Origin: Lysobacterales bacterium
GTDB lineage: Bacteria; Pseudomonadota; Gammaproteobacteria; Xanthomonadales; Xanthomonadaceae
Reading direction: 5' to 3'
Assembly: GCA_014946745.1 (NCBI GenBank)
Contig: JADCRD010000003.1
Location: 744,001 to 808,000, forward strand
Length of the DNA: 64,000 nt
Part shown: positions 1-7,478 of the stretch, piece after piece
Position numbering within the stretch: the first letter of the stretch is position 1
Layout of the letters: every line of letters begins with the position of its first letter
The notes under the pieces: model-generated
Database searches by the model: none
Told to the model about the DNA's origin: nothing
Seen by the model: the letters and a program-made list of their open reading frames with translations, nothing else
Position numbers and translations under genes: made by a program

Positions 1-838
1 CGTCCGGGATCTGCTGCAGGCGAGCGCCCTCGCGCAACGAGATCATGCGGTCCTCGTAGGGATGGATGTAGCGCCCCTTCGAAGGGTTCTGGAAGTCGCA
101 GCGTAGGGTATTGGCCGGCGCGGAGGGGTCGATGCGCCCCCAGACGTCCGTGGCCTGGCACCCGATCCTATACCAGGATGGAGGGCAAAGGCGGGGGGCA
201 ACGCGCATCAGGTCGCGTCGATCGCCGCCTCGCGGCAGGTGGCGCATGCGCGCCGAGGCTAGTGGTGAATGTTCTGGCCAGATTTGCATCGGGTCGTCGC
301 GCGCGATGGCCTCGAAGACCATCGCCGCCGTGGTCCGGGACGTAGGGGGCGGTGGCTCAGGCAGCCCGATTCGGGACGCAATCGTGAAGGAACGCCGACG
401 GTGCTGCGGGACGCCGAAGTCGGCGGCGTCCAACGTCCACGTCGCGGTCTCGTAACCGAGACGGCGCAGGTTGCGCGTCATCGTTCGCCACTGCGCGGCG
501 AGTAGAAACGGCGGAACGTTTTCGACCACCACCACCTGCGCATCGGTGCTGCGGGCCCAACGGGGGATCTGCAGGCAAAGCTTGTTTCGGATGTCTTTCG
601 GGTCCCGTCGTCCAAGCGTGCTGAAGCCTTGGCAGGGGGGGCCGGCAATCAAGACATCAACGCGCTGCGTAGGCGTCATCGCCTCGATCGCGCCTACTAG
701 CACGTGAGGACCAACATTGCACGCATACGAGGCGGCCGCGTGGATGTCCAATTCGATCGCAAAGTCGAGCTCGGCACCGTGTTCGCGAAAGGCTTGCCCG
801 AATAGACCGGCGCCGCTGAACAAGTCTCCCACCTGCAC
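1..838 (-). CDS. C5-cytosine DNA methyltransferase (C-terminus cut by window edge)
   Basis: Transfers a methyl group from S-adenosylmethionine to C5 of cytosine in DNA, as a restriction-modification or orphan methylase. The translation contains the family motifs in order: DLFSGAGLFG (motif I, SAM binding), AGPPCQGFS (motif IV with the catalytic Cys), VVENVP (motif VI), PQHRRRSF (motif VIII), and near the window edge LREGARLQQIPD, like the late conserved motif of the family. About 279 codons are visible with no stop, and only a short C-terminus should be missing. The start is ambiguous between GTG 838 and GTG 832; the first motif begins a few residues later. It is transcribed away from the XRE gene at 939, and a cognate restriction enzyme could lie to the left. 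Confidence 0.85.
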   Translation of the reverse strand, partial: MQVGDLFSGAGLFGQAFREHGAELDFAIELDIHAAASYACNVGPHVLVGAIEAMTPTQRVDVLIAGPPCQGFSTLGRRDPKDIRNKLCLQIPRWARSTDAQVVVVENVPPFLLAAQWRTMTRNLRRLGYETATWTLDAADFGVPQHRRRSFTIASRIGLPEPPPPTSRTTAAMVFEAIARDDPMQIWPEHSPLASARMRHLPRGGDRRDLMRVAPRLCPPSWYRIGCQATDVWGRIDPSAPANTLRCDFQNPSKGRYIHPYEDRMISLREGARLQQIPD

Positions 839-907
839 TCGGGAGCGCAAGCGACGTGGGGAGGCCGCATGTCGAGCGGGGAGAATGCTGGGGTGCACTG
901 ACTTGCC

Positions 908-938
908 TTGTGCGCAGATGTGCAGATATTATGCACAA
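908..938. promoter_or_regulatory. Candidate operator between the methyltransferase and the XRE gene
   Basis: TTGTGC at 908-913 and GCACAA at 933-938 form an inverted repeat, with a further TGTGC at 919-923. The right arm directly precedes the ATG at 939 of the XRE regulator. Controller proteins of restriction-modification systems bind such dyads and regulate themselves and the neighbouring genes. Binding by the adjacent XRE protein is inference. Confidence 0.4.
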
Positions 939-1292
939 ATGGCGGCGCGAATCAACTCTTCACTACAGGCACGCATGCTCGGCGAGCGACTGCGCACGGC
1001 AAGGCGTGCTCGTAAGCTTTCACTGAAGAGGCTCGGCGAATTGACCGGTGTCCACCACTCCCAGATCTCCCGCTTCGAGCAGGGCGAGGCGGTCACATTC
1101 AGCGTGAATTTGCAAAAAATATGCAAAGAGCTGCGTGTTGGCCTCGCCCTGAGCGCAACTGATCGCTCAGCGCCCCTGAGTCAACGCATCGATGCGCTAG
1201 TCTGCGCAGCGCCTTCGATGGTCGAGGCGCTGGAGGCCTTCTTGACAGCGATGGAGCGGGTCGTGGCCAGTTCTTCGAATTCCGGGCGTTGA
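939..1292 (+). CDS. XRE-family helix-turn-helix regulator
   Basis: A DNA-binding protein of about 117 residues. The N-terminal half has the Cro/CI fold pattern: LGERLRTARRARKLSLKRLG, then TGVHHSQISRFEQGE with the recognition helix around SQISRFEQG. The C-terminal half is a short variable helical region. An in-frame ATG at 918 would add seven residues but lies inside the inverted repeat, so 939 is preferred. It is divergent from a cytosine methyltransferase, an arrangement typical of controller (C) proteins or of a regulator silencing an island gene. Its target is not known. Confidence 0.8.
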   Translation: MAARINSSLQARMLGERLRTARRARKLSLKRLGELTGVHHSQISRFEQGEAVTFSVNLQKICKELRVGLALSATDRSAPLSQRIDALVCAAPSMVEALEAFLTAMERVVASSSNSGR

Positions 1293-1485
1293 CCCACACA
1301 ACATCCCCTTCATCTCGTCGCTGATTGCCCCCCCCGTGCTCGGCGCCCGCGCGGCTCGTGATTGCGGAGAATGGTGGTCGAGCGCGATGGACTAGGACCG
1401 AACAGCGCCGACTTCGATTGCTTGGCCATCGCCCGGGGATCGTCGTCATGGTCGCTCAGCAGGTCGAGCACTTGGATGGAGTTGA
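1293..1485. other. Short stretch without a recognisable gene
   Basis: This sequence holds no convincing reading frame. It lies between the XRE gene and the IS66 fragment and is probably insertion-sequence debris, but I cannot match it to a family. Confidence 0.3.
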
Positions 1486-1974
1486 ATGCCGAGCTTCGGC
1501 GCGCTCTGCCGCATCGAAGGCGAAGCCAAGGACCAGGGCCTGCAGGGCGAGGCGCTGCGCGCCTGTCGCCAGCAGCACGCTGCTCCGTGGCTGACCAAGC
1601 TGCAGGACTGCCTGCAGGCGCAGGGGGGCAAGGCGCTGAAGAACAGAGGCCTCGCCGAGGCGGTGAACCACGGGCTCAGTCGCTGGCCTGCGTTGCTGGG
1701 CTACATCGAGGATGGCGGTCGACCGATCGAAAACAAGCCGATCGAAAACGCTATCCGCCCGATCACACTCGGCCGTAAGAACTGGCTGCTCATCGGCAGC
1801 ACGAACGCCGGCCCGCGCGCCGCCGCGATCATGAGCCAGGTCGCCACCGCCAAGGCCAACTGCGTTTGCCCGTAGGCTTGGCTGAGCCACGTGCTGGCCC
1901 GCTTTCCGACTACGCGCAATCGGGACATGGACCGACTGCTGCCCATTGCGGGCTGGGCGGCAGTCACGGCCTGA
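1486..1974 (+). pseudogene. IS66-family transposase, C-terminal fragment with a nonsense mutation
   Basis: The translation matches the end of IS66-type DDE transposases. The block with the catalytic Glu is clear (PIENAIRPITLGRKNWLLIG), followed by GPRAAAIMSQVATAKAN. A TAG at 1873-1875 interrupts the frame where the family has Tyr (Pro-Tyr-Ala-Trp), which suggests a TAC to TAG change. Beyond it the same frame continues AWLSHVLARFPTTRNRD and ends at the natural TGA at 1972-1974. The N-terminal two thirds of the transposase is absent, so this is a dead remnant. Confidence 0.85.
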
Positions 1975-2026
1975 GGCGAACCACCGCGCGAGGTCGAGCG
2001 GTAGGTGTCATCGCCGGATGCTTATA

Positions 2027-2272
2027 GATCACGTCCAAATCATGCTGCGGATCCCACCGAAGTACTGGGTGTCGCAGGTGGTGCGGTAGAGCAATGGTAA
2101 GAGCGCGATTCACTTGGCGCAGGCGTACGGGGAGCGGAAGCGCAACTTCGTCGGTCAGAGCTGTTGGGCTCGGGGATAATTCGTCTCAACGGTAGGTCGC
2201 GACGAGGAGGTGATCCGGAACTACATCCGCGACCTGGAAGCCGAGGACCGACGTCTGGAGCAACTGCAATAG
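2027..2272 (+). pseudogene. IS200/IS605-family TnpA remnant with two in-frame stops
   Basis: One frame reads DHVQIMLRIPPKY, then NGKSAIHLAQAYGERKRNF, VGQSCWARG, and FVSTVGRDEEVIRNYIRD up to a natural stop at 2270-2272. This is the C-terminal half of the HUH-type Y1 transposase TnpA of the IS200/IS605 family. TAG at 2087-2089 and TAA at 2177-2179 disrupt the frame. The N-terminal HUH part is not visible. It is a decayed, non-functional copy. Confidence 0.8.
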
Positions 2273-2282
2273 CTGCGATGAG

Positions 2283-2741
2283 GCCGAGAGCCACCTTCAG
2301 GTAGCTCAACAATATTGGGTCGCGTTAGCACCCCGATGCGAACCGCTTTGAGCGGCTCACACCACTAAAGCCCCCGGCTTTGCCGGGCGATGCTTACTCT
2401 GCCCCGGAGCCTGCACCTGCGGGAGAACGGTTCACGTGGCGAGACACGTCGTAGTCATTGCCGAAGCTGTCTAGTGATCCGCATCTTCGCGCACGCAAAC
2501 ACTTGGCGCCTCCTGCCGTGCACATCAACGGGCTCGGGAGCTGACAAGGCTGTCGGGGCTGAGGCGCAGGTCCCCAGTTATGCGCAGGGCCAGAAGGAGC
2601 CGGCCGAGTCGAGGGCCACCCGGGTGCAATTCTGCTGATTGCGCAACTCGGCTCGGGTGAGACTTGCTCCGTGCTACTCCGGGGAACCTCCTCTTGGAGC
2701 AAGCACGGAGCGCGTCCTAGGAGATCACCGCTGGCAATCGG
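2283..2741. other. Tail of the IS200-like remnant, then unassigned sequence
   Basis: At 2373-2387 CCCGGC and GCCGGG pair around TTT, directly downstream of the TnpA remnant. IS200/IS605 elements carry such a subterminal hairpin at the right end, which TnpA recognises. The rest, about 2400-2741, contains no reading frame I recognise on either strand and is probably degraded mobile DNA. Confidence 0.45.
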
Positions 2742-3080
2742 CTAAGTTTGATCGCGAATATCAGTTGTTGGGCCATTGCGCTTCACGGAGTCGATCCCGG
2801 CTTCTCGGCCTTGCGGAGTCGAGTAATTTTCGCTTCTTCCAATGACTTGTCCGTTTGAGGCTTTCAGCACAAAAGTATAGGGCTGTGCCGCGAGTGACTG
2901 CTTTCGCTCATACCGGTCGTCGAATGGGCTGTTAACCTGGCACGAACGAATACCAGCCTCAGCTCCTTGCTTCGTCGAGTAGTTCTCACTGGTCAGAATT
3001 ACTTCGTTGTTGCCGGCGCGAAGAACGAAGGAGTATGGCTGAGCCGCCGAAGATCTCCGCAGGATGTAGTGTCCAGACAT
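2742..3080 (-). CDS. yegP: YegP family protein (two DUF1508 repeats)
   Basis: A small protein of 112 residues made of two tandem copies of the DUF1508 unit. The first reads AAQPYSFVLRAGNNEVILTS and the second AAQPYTFVLKASNGQVIGRS. Each is followed by ENYSTxQGxEAGIxS. The length and two-repeat layout match Escherichia coli YegP. The biochemical role of the family is not established. It stands alone in the accessory region, so its position here gives no clue to function. Confidence 0.9.
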   Translation of the reverse strand: MSGHYILRRSSAAQPYSFVLRAGNNEVILTSENYSTKQGAEAGIRSCQVNSPFDDRYERKQSLAAQPYTFVLKASNGQVIGRSENYSTPQGREAGIDSVKRNGPTTDIRDQT

Positions 3081-3395
3081 TGCATTTCCTTGTTCGAAAG
3101 TAGGGGATCAAATCGTCCGCTCAGATCACCAGAGGGACGGCGTGGATATTCCGCCGGACTCTTGTCATCTCAAGGGCTGGAATTGAGAACAAATGCAAAT
3201 GGTGCTCCGCGGGAATTCCTAGCGCAGGAGTGGACTTACGCCGCCCCTGGACTCTGTCAAGACATTCACCAGCATGCACTGCGCAATGAACCCCTGCGTC
3301 GGCTAGGTTCGAGAGATGTCGAGGAGCGACGCCTGCTCCGGTCCAAAATGGCCAGTCGGTCTCCTGCTCCTGATCGCCGTTTCGCATGCGATCCA
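3081..3395. other. Intergenic stretch of about 315 bases without a supported gene
   Basis: It lies between the start of the YegP gene and the end of the HAD gene. A 91-codon minus-strand open frame (3121-3396) shows no family motif and no convincing start signal, so I do not call it. Confidence 0.3.
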
Positions 3396-3890
3396 TTATT
3401 CAGCGCCGATCATTGACGACAGCTTCGCAGCGAGCTCGCTCTGAACTTGAGGATTTGAAAGCGTGCCCAAAGCGTGCACGAGCCGATGCCGCTGATCAGC
3501 AGGCCAACGGTCGTCATCGTCGTCCAGCGCGAGCCAAGGTCCTTCGTAGTCAGGTCGGCGTTGCTCAAGCCACCACTTGATGCAGTCGAAGCGGTTGCAC
3601 AGTGCGGAGCGGTAGTCGCACTCCATTCCTGGCAGCCAGGTCGAGTCCGAAACGCGCTCAGCCAGAGAGTCAGGAAGCATCCGTCGGGCGGTCTCCAGGC
3701 CCTTTGTATAGGCCCACATACTGGAGATCACGATTTCGATCCGCGGAAGGTAGGGCTCAAGGATTTGCTGGAGCTTGGGGGCTTCGACCAGCCACGGCCC
3801 CTCGTAGGTGTTGGCGGTGACGCGACCGGCGCCTACCTCGAAGATCCACGAGGGGTGAAGCGTGCCGTCGTAGTCGAGGAAGAGGATCAT
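3396..3890 (-). CDS. HAD-superfamily protein of the HAD_SAK (RNA-repair associated) type
   Basis: A 164-residue protein with the haloacid dehalogenase motif I at the very N-terminus, MILFLDYDGTLHP, where the first Asp would be the nucleophile and the second the acid/base. Motif II may be EIVISSMW, and an acidic motif IV-like run, LALDDDDDRWP, lies near residue 122. HAD_SAK proteins occur in RNA-repair and island contexts and are thought to be phosphatases. The substrate is not predictable. The ATG at 3888-3890 overlaps the stop of an upstream open frame (TGA 3887-3889), suggesting co-translation. Confidence 0.75.
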   Translation of the reverse strand: MILFLDYDGTLHPSWIFEVGAGRVTANTYEGPWLVEAPKLQQILEPYLPRIEIVISSMWAYTKGLETARRMLPDSLAERVSDSTWLPGMECDYRSALCNRFDCIKWWLEQRRPDYEGPWLALDDDDDRWPADQRHRLVHALGTLSNPQVQSELAAKLSSMIGAE

Positions 3891-4273
3891 GGGTCGATAG
3901 GTCGGAGCAGGGCCTCCGCGGCCGACAGAGTGTGTCCTCGCACTTTAGCCGGAAGCTGTGCGTCCAGTTGGGGATCGAGTATTCGGTCTTCCGTGTGGGG
4001 AGCGGTCCCGTCAGCGGGTGACCGCACCTCGAGGAGTTCGAAAGCCCCGCGTCCTTGCGGCGCCTTCGTGGTGCCGGCGACGGGCCCTCCGGGTAGGGTT
4101 GCCAACCGAACTCTGGTGATCAGGTCAGGCCGCGGCTTCGGCGGCCAATCGCAAGGCGAACATTCGAGCCGTGTGGCCGACGCTCCCGGTTCCAGACGCT
4201 GCGCGACGGGATCGGTGAGCAGCTCTTCAAGCCAGGGCCTGAAGGTCGGAATCAGGTACGGAGCTTCGTTGAT
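3887..4273 (-). CDS. Unrecognised open frame upstream of and overlapping the HAD gene, possibly 5'-truncated
   Basis: The frame is open from just after a TGA at 4274-4276 to its own TGA at 3887-3889, which overlaps the HAD start codon by two bases. The sequence (for example YLIPTFRPWLEELLTDPVAQ) looks protein-like, and the stop/start overlap is typical of a real operon partner. No ATG lies near the beginning. The first candidate is a TTG at 4105, so the gene may have lost its 5' part or use an unusual start. No family is recognised. Confidence 0.4.
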   Translation of the reverse strand: MNEAPYLIPTFRPWLEELLTDPVAQRLEPGASATRLECSPCDWPPKPRPDLITRVRLATLPGGPVAGTTKAPQGRGAFELLEVRSPADGTAPHTEDRILDPQLDAQLPAKVRGHTLSAAEALLRPIDP

Positions 4274-4411
4274 TCACCGCTTTGTAGCCGTGATTCTCCG
4301 TATCGGTCGAGCTTCAGGGGCCGAATCGGCGGATACTCGAGGTGCCCTTTCAGCGGATTTCACAGCATCGCAGCCGGGTGCATCTGCAGCCAATCACGAG
4401 GGGGAATGGGG

Positions 4412-5437
4412 ATGGCTGGACCGAAGTACTACCCGATCTTGAAGTGGAAGCGCGGCGAGCAGGGCGCGATGCGCCACCTGGACGTCGCCGATCAGTCGCT
4501 GATGCTGCCTATCCTGGAGGTGATGGGCGCTCCCGGTGCAGACCATCGGCACGTGCTGGGGCGTCAACTGGGCGACGTCCGGGCGAAGGACTACCCCTTT
4601 GGGATCGACGGCCGCACCCTCTGGACGCCGGGGGCGGGCTTCAAACCCCTCATCAAGCTGTGTGGCCAGCTTCAGAAGGACGGTTATCAGGCACACCCGG
4701 TGATCGGCGTTCAGGACCTGCTGGCCAACCTGGCGGACCTGAGCCTGCTCAAGGGCCTGCCGTTGGTGGTGCTTCGCTTGCGCCTGCAGATCATCCTGCT
4801 TGACTCCGTGCTGGCGGCGGTCAAAGCGGTTCGCAAGGCGATCGGGAAGTCAGCGCAGCTGCACGTGGTGTTCGATTTTGGGCCGATCGGTGAAGCGCCG
4901 GAAGGTGGGCTGCGTGTCTTCGTAGAGCCCTTTGTCCAAAGTACCTTGACGGCCGGGGACGCAAACTTCGTGGCGATGGCGGGCGGGTCGTTCCCGCTGT
5001 CCCTGGGCGGATTTGCTTTGGGCGTGAACAACCGTATCCGGCGCAAGGAGTGGCACGTCTGGCAGGACTTGCGTCAGCAGCCGGGCTGCGAAGAAGTTCG
5101 GTTTGGTGACTTCAATGTCACCAATCCCGAGCCCCAAGAGATCGAGGATCCTGCAAAAATGAACCCTGCTGCCGCTATTCGCTACGCGAGGGAGGGGGAG
5201 TGGTGGCTGCTCAAGGCGCGGGGCGCCAAGACGTCTGGCTTCGGCCAGTACAACACCCTTTGTCGCGCGCTGGTGGCCAGTGCGGAGTATTCAGGCGCGG
5301 GCTTCAGCTACGGGGACAAGCGCTATCAGTTCCATGCGCTCAACAACAATAAGCCCGGCAACTTCATGACGTGGCGGCGAGATGCCGCAAGCCATCATCT
5401 GGTGCTGACGGTTCGTCGCCTGAACCAGCTGATTTGA
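4412..5437 (+). CDS. Beta family protein (phage T4 beta-like, PF14350 type)
   Basis: The protein has about 341 residues. The N-terminus PKYYPILKWKRGEQGAM is the hallmark of the beta-protein family: a short strand ending in the K-W-K-x-G-E motif. FVEPFVQSTLTAGDANFVAM and the C-terminal W-R-R-D-A-ASHHL block also look family-like. The biochemical role is unknown; members are common in islands and phages. A GAGGGGGA ribosome-binding site lies about seven bases before ATG 4412, so this start is preferred over ATG 4406. Its 3' end overlaps the convergent sce7726-family gene by 74 bp. Confidence 0.75.
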   Translation: MAGPKYYPILKWKRGEQGAMRHLDVADQSLMLPILEVMGAPGADHRHVLGRQLGDVRAKDYPFGIDGRTLWTPGAGFKPLIKLCGQLQKDGYQAHPVIGVQDLLANLADLSLLKGLPLVVLRLRLQIILLDSVLAAVKAVRKAIGKSAQLHVVFDFGPIGEAPEGGLRVFVEPFVQSTLTAGDANFVAMAGGSFPLSLGGFALGVNNRIRRKEWHVWQDLRQQPGCEEVRFGDFNVTNPEPQEIEDPAKMNPAAAIRYAREGEWWLLKARGAKTSGFGQYNTLCRALVASAEYSGAGFSYGDKRYQFHALNNNKPGNFMTWRRDAASHHLVLTVRRLNQLI

Positions 5438-6032
5438 CGCGAAGCAGGTCACGATCCCGCAGGGACGGACGGGTTCGCAGGATGCTGGTGACCCACTGCT
5501 TGATGGTCACCAGGTCCGAGAGCTCGGTCAACTGGCGATAGAGCGTCGCCCGGTTGGCTGAGGAGGACACCCTCGCGCCGAGTTGATTGCGCAGGATCGT
5601 GAGCACCTCGTCGCGCCAAAGCAGCGAGACGATGCTCTCGGCCTCTTGTCGCGGATGGTCGGCCGTTGGGCGCACCCGCTGCAGCGAGATTTCGCCGTTG
5701 GGGCCGCGGGCGGCCTGCAGGATGCCCCACCAGGCGGGGAGTAGGCGTTCGACCTGCGGCACGAAGGCGGGGGTTGTGACGATGGTGAGGGTGTCGAAGA
5801 CGCGGTGATAGGCGTGCATCTGCCGGGCCAGGCGATCGAGCGTGTCGAAGTCGCTCTTGATCTCGAACCCATCCAATCGTCGGCCCAGTTTGGCGACGTC
5901 CACGCGGGTGCTGCCATGCTCGATGCCCAGCTCCTCTACCAGCAACTCGTCTGGCGCCAAGCCGGGCAGCAGCCAGGCGGCCAAGGCCTGACGAAGCTCA
6001 AGTTCGCTGACGCGCGGATGGTGGCGGCTCAT
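5364..6032 (-). CDS. sce7726 family protein, possible PD-(D/E)XK nuclease fold
   Basis: A 222-residue protein resembling the sce7726 family: VEELGIEHGSTRVDVAKLG, then DGFEIKSDFDTLDRLARQM. The residues D45, E57 and K59 (RVDVA with FEIK 12 residues later) match the core pattern of PD-(D/E)XK nucleases; this reading is my inference. It converges on and overlaps the beta-family gene (5364-5437). It is divergent from an XRE-ImmA-PIN operon over a 37-bp gap rich in ATGCCA repeats. The start ATG at 6030-6032 follows that gap. Confidence 0.75.
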   Translation of the reverse strand: MSRHHPRVSELELRQALAAWLLPGLAPDELLVEELGIEHGSTRVDVAKLGRRLDGFEIKSDFDTLDRLARQMHAYHRVFDTLTIVTTPAFVPQVERLLPAWWGILQAARGPNGEISLQRVRPTADHPRQEAESIVSLLWRDEVLTILRNQLGARVSSSANRATLYRQLTELSDLVTIKQWVTSILRTRPSLRDRDLLRVKSAGSGDEPSAPDDGLRHLAATS

Positions 6033-6069
6033 AGTGGGATTATGCCACAGGCTATGCCATAATGCCAGT
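6033..6069. promoter_or_regulatory. Divergent promoter/operator region with ATGCCA repeats
   Basis: This is the 37-bp gap between the divergent sce7726-family and XRE genes. TATGCCA occurs at 6041-6047 and 6053-6059, AATGCCA at 6061-6067, and TGGGATTATGCCA at 6035-6047 is an imperfect palindrome. It is a likely binding site for the adjacent XRE protein controlling both directions. Confidence 0.45.
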
Positions 6070-6456
6070 ATGCCGAAAGGAAAACAGCCTATCGATCCCC
6101 GCATTCTGGACGCCATACCGCGCATCCGGGCGGCGATGGCTGGCCAGGGGCACCGACAGCAGGATGTCGAAAAGATAACATCCGTGCCGCAATATCAGAT
6201 CAGCCGGATCCTTCGGGGAAAGCGCGCCCGCATGAGCCCGGCGGTGGAAGCGCTATGCCGATATGCCGGAATAAAGGTCAGCGCCGTTCGTCCGACGTCT
6301 TCTGCCGAGCAGCGCGTGTCTCGCGCCGTAAGACAGGCTTTAGCGGACAATCCTCACGGCGCGGAGGTCTTGGCCCGAATCATTGAGGCCCTTACCCCTG
6401 CGTTGGCTCGCTTGCGTGACGCGCCGGCCGCCCGAGCTGACAAGGAGCTCCCATGA
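6070..6456 (+). CDS. XRE-family helix-turn-helix protein, antitoxin/regulator-like
   Basis: A protein of 128 residues with an N-terminal helix-turn-helix, RQQDVEKITSVPQYQISRIL, followed by SPAVEALCRYAGI, and a helical C-terminus. ATG 6070 is used because upstream ATGs lie in the repeat-rich operator. Its TGA overlaps the start of the ImmA/IrrE gene at 6453 (ATGA), so the two are translationally coupled. XRE plus ImmA/IrrE pairs usually form a repressor-protease switch, in which the metalloprotease cleaves the repressor. Confidence 0.8.
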   Translation: MPKGKQPIDPRILDAIPRIRAAMAGQGHRQQDVEKITSVPQYQISRILRGKRARMSPAVEALCRYAGIKVSAVRPTSSAEQRVSRAVRQALADNPHGAEVLARIIEALTPALARLRDAPAARADKELP

Positions 6457-7478
6457 CTGTCCTTCCCTACCGTGACCTGATGGCCACCCTGCGACGCCTT
6501 GGCTTGAACAAGCGCCAGGTCGGCGCCCTGCTGCCTGCGTGGTGGGAGCTGCCGATGGCGGCGGCGCCGTCGGGGGCGTGGGAGTTCGCGTTGATGATCA
6601 GCCGGCGACTGGGACTGGATGCGGTGGCCCTGGCGCGTGGTGAACTGGTGCCCTTGGGCGCTGTCTCGGCGCCGCGGTTCAAACACACCGCCCGCGTCAC
6701 CGCTCAAGACCTGGACGTCTCGAGCCGCATTGCCGGCGCGCTGGCCAAGGCCATCGTCGCCGCGATGCCGCCCCAGCCCCCCGTGCCGAGCCTATCTGCC
6801 CAAGAGGTCCGGGCCGAGATTCTGGCCAAGCCCGGCGGACGCGTGGACTTCGACAGCTTGCTCACCTTCGCTTGGGAGCGCGGCATCCCGGTGATCCCGC
6901 TGCCCAATCTGCCCACGGGCGTGAAGAAGATGGACGCGGTGGCGCTGAAGGTCGAGTCGCGTCCGGCGATCGTGATCGCCCGCAAGAACGACTCCAAGGC
7001 TTGGCTGAGCTTCCTGCTGGCCCACGAGTTGGGCCACATCCTGCTGGGGCACGTCCCCGCCGGCGGCTCGATTGTGGAGGGGTCGCTGCGGGACACCGCG
7101 GACTTCGAGGCCGAGGCCGAGCTCGACCAGCAGGAGCAGGAAGCCAACGCCTTCGCCCACGAGGTGTTGGGAGGGCGCGAGGTTCAAGACGCCGTGTCCC
7201 AGTGGGGACCCCGGGCGACGATGATGCAGTTGGTGGATCGGGCGCTTGAGGGCGGGCCGCGGCTTCGAACGGCGCCGGGGCACCTCATCCTTCGCTACGC
7301 CTTCCTCTACCGGCGCTGGGCCGATGCCAGTACCGCACTCAAGTTCCTGACCGATGACATGGACGCCCAGGCCACTCTCGTCGATCGCATGGCGTCGCAG
7401 ATCGACACCAATGCCATCGCGGATGACCTGCAGGAGTTCGTCGAGCACATCACCGGGGTGGCTGCCCGGGCCGCCTGA
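6453..7478 (+). CDS. ImmA/IrrE family metallopeptidase
   Basis: A 341-residue protein with a variable N-terminal 110 residues. The zinc metallopeptidase domain is centred on HELGHILLGH at residues 191-200 (HExxH zinc site). An acidic helix, AELDQQEQEANAFAHEVL, can supply the third ligand. ImmA/IrrE proteins cleave phage or stress repressors. It overlaps the XRE gene upstream (ATGA) and the PIN-like gene downstream (TGATG at 7476-7480), so the three form one operon. The likely substrate is the XRE protein just upstream, by analogy. Confidence 0.85.
   Translation: MTVLPYRDLMATLRRLGLNKRQVGALLPAWWELPMAAAPSGAWEFALMISRRLGLDAVALARGELVPLGAVSAPRFKHTARVTAQDLDVSSRIAGALAKAIVAAMPPQPPVPSLSAQEVRAEILAKPGGRVDFDSLLTFAWERGIPVIPLPNLPTGVKKMDAVALKVESRPAIVIARKNDSKAWLSFLLAHELGHILLGHVPAGGSIVEGSLRDTADFEAEAELDQQEQEANAFAHEVLGGREVQDAVSQWGPRATMMQLVDRALEGGPRLRTAPGHLILRYAFLYRRWADASTALKFLTDDMDAQATLVDRMASQIDTNAIADDLQEFVEHITGVAARAA

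Noticed and set aside
3474-4442. A 322-codon plus-strand frame over the HAD gene
   Set aside because: It is antisense to the HAD gene and its overlapping partner and has no recognisable domain.
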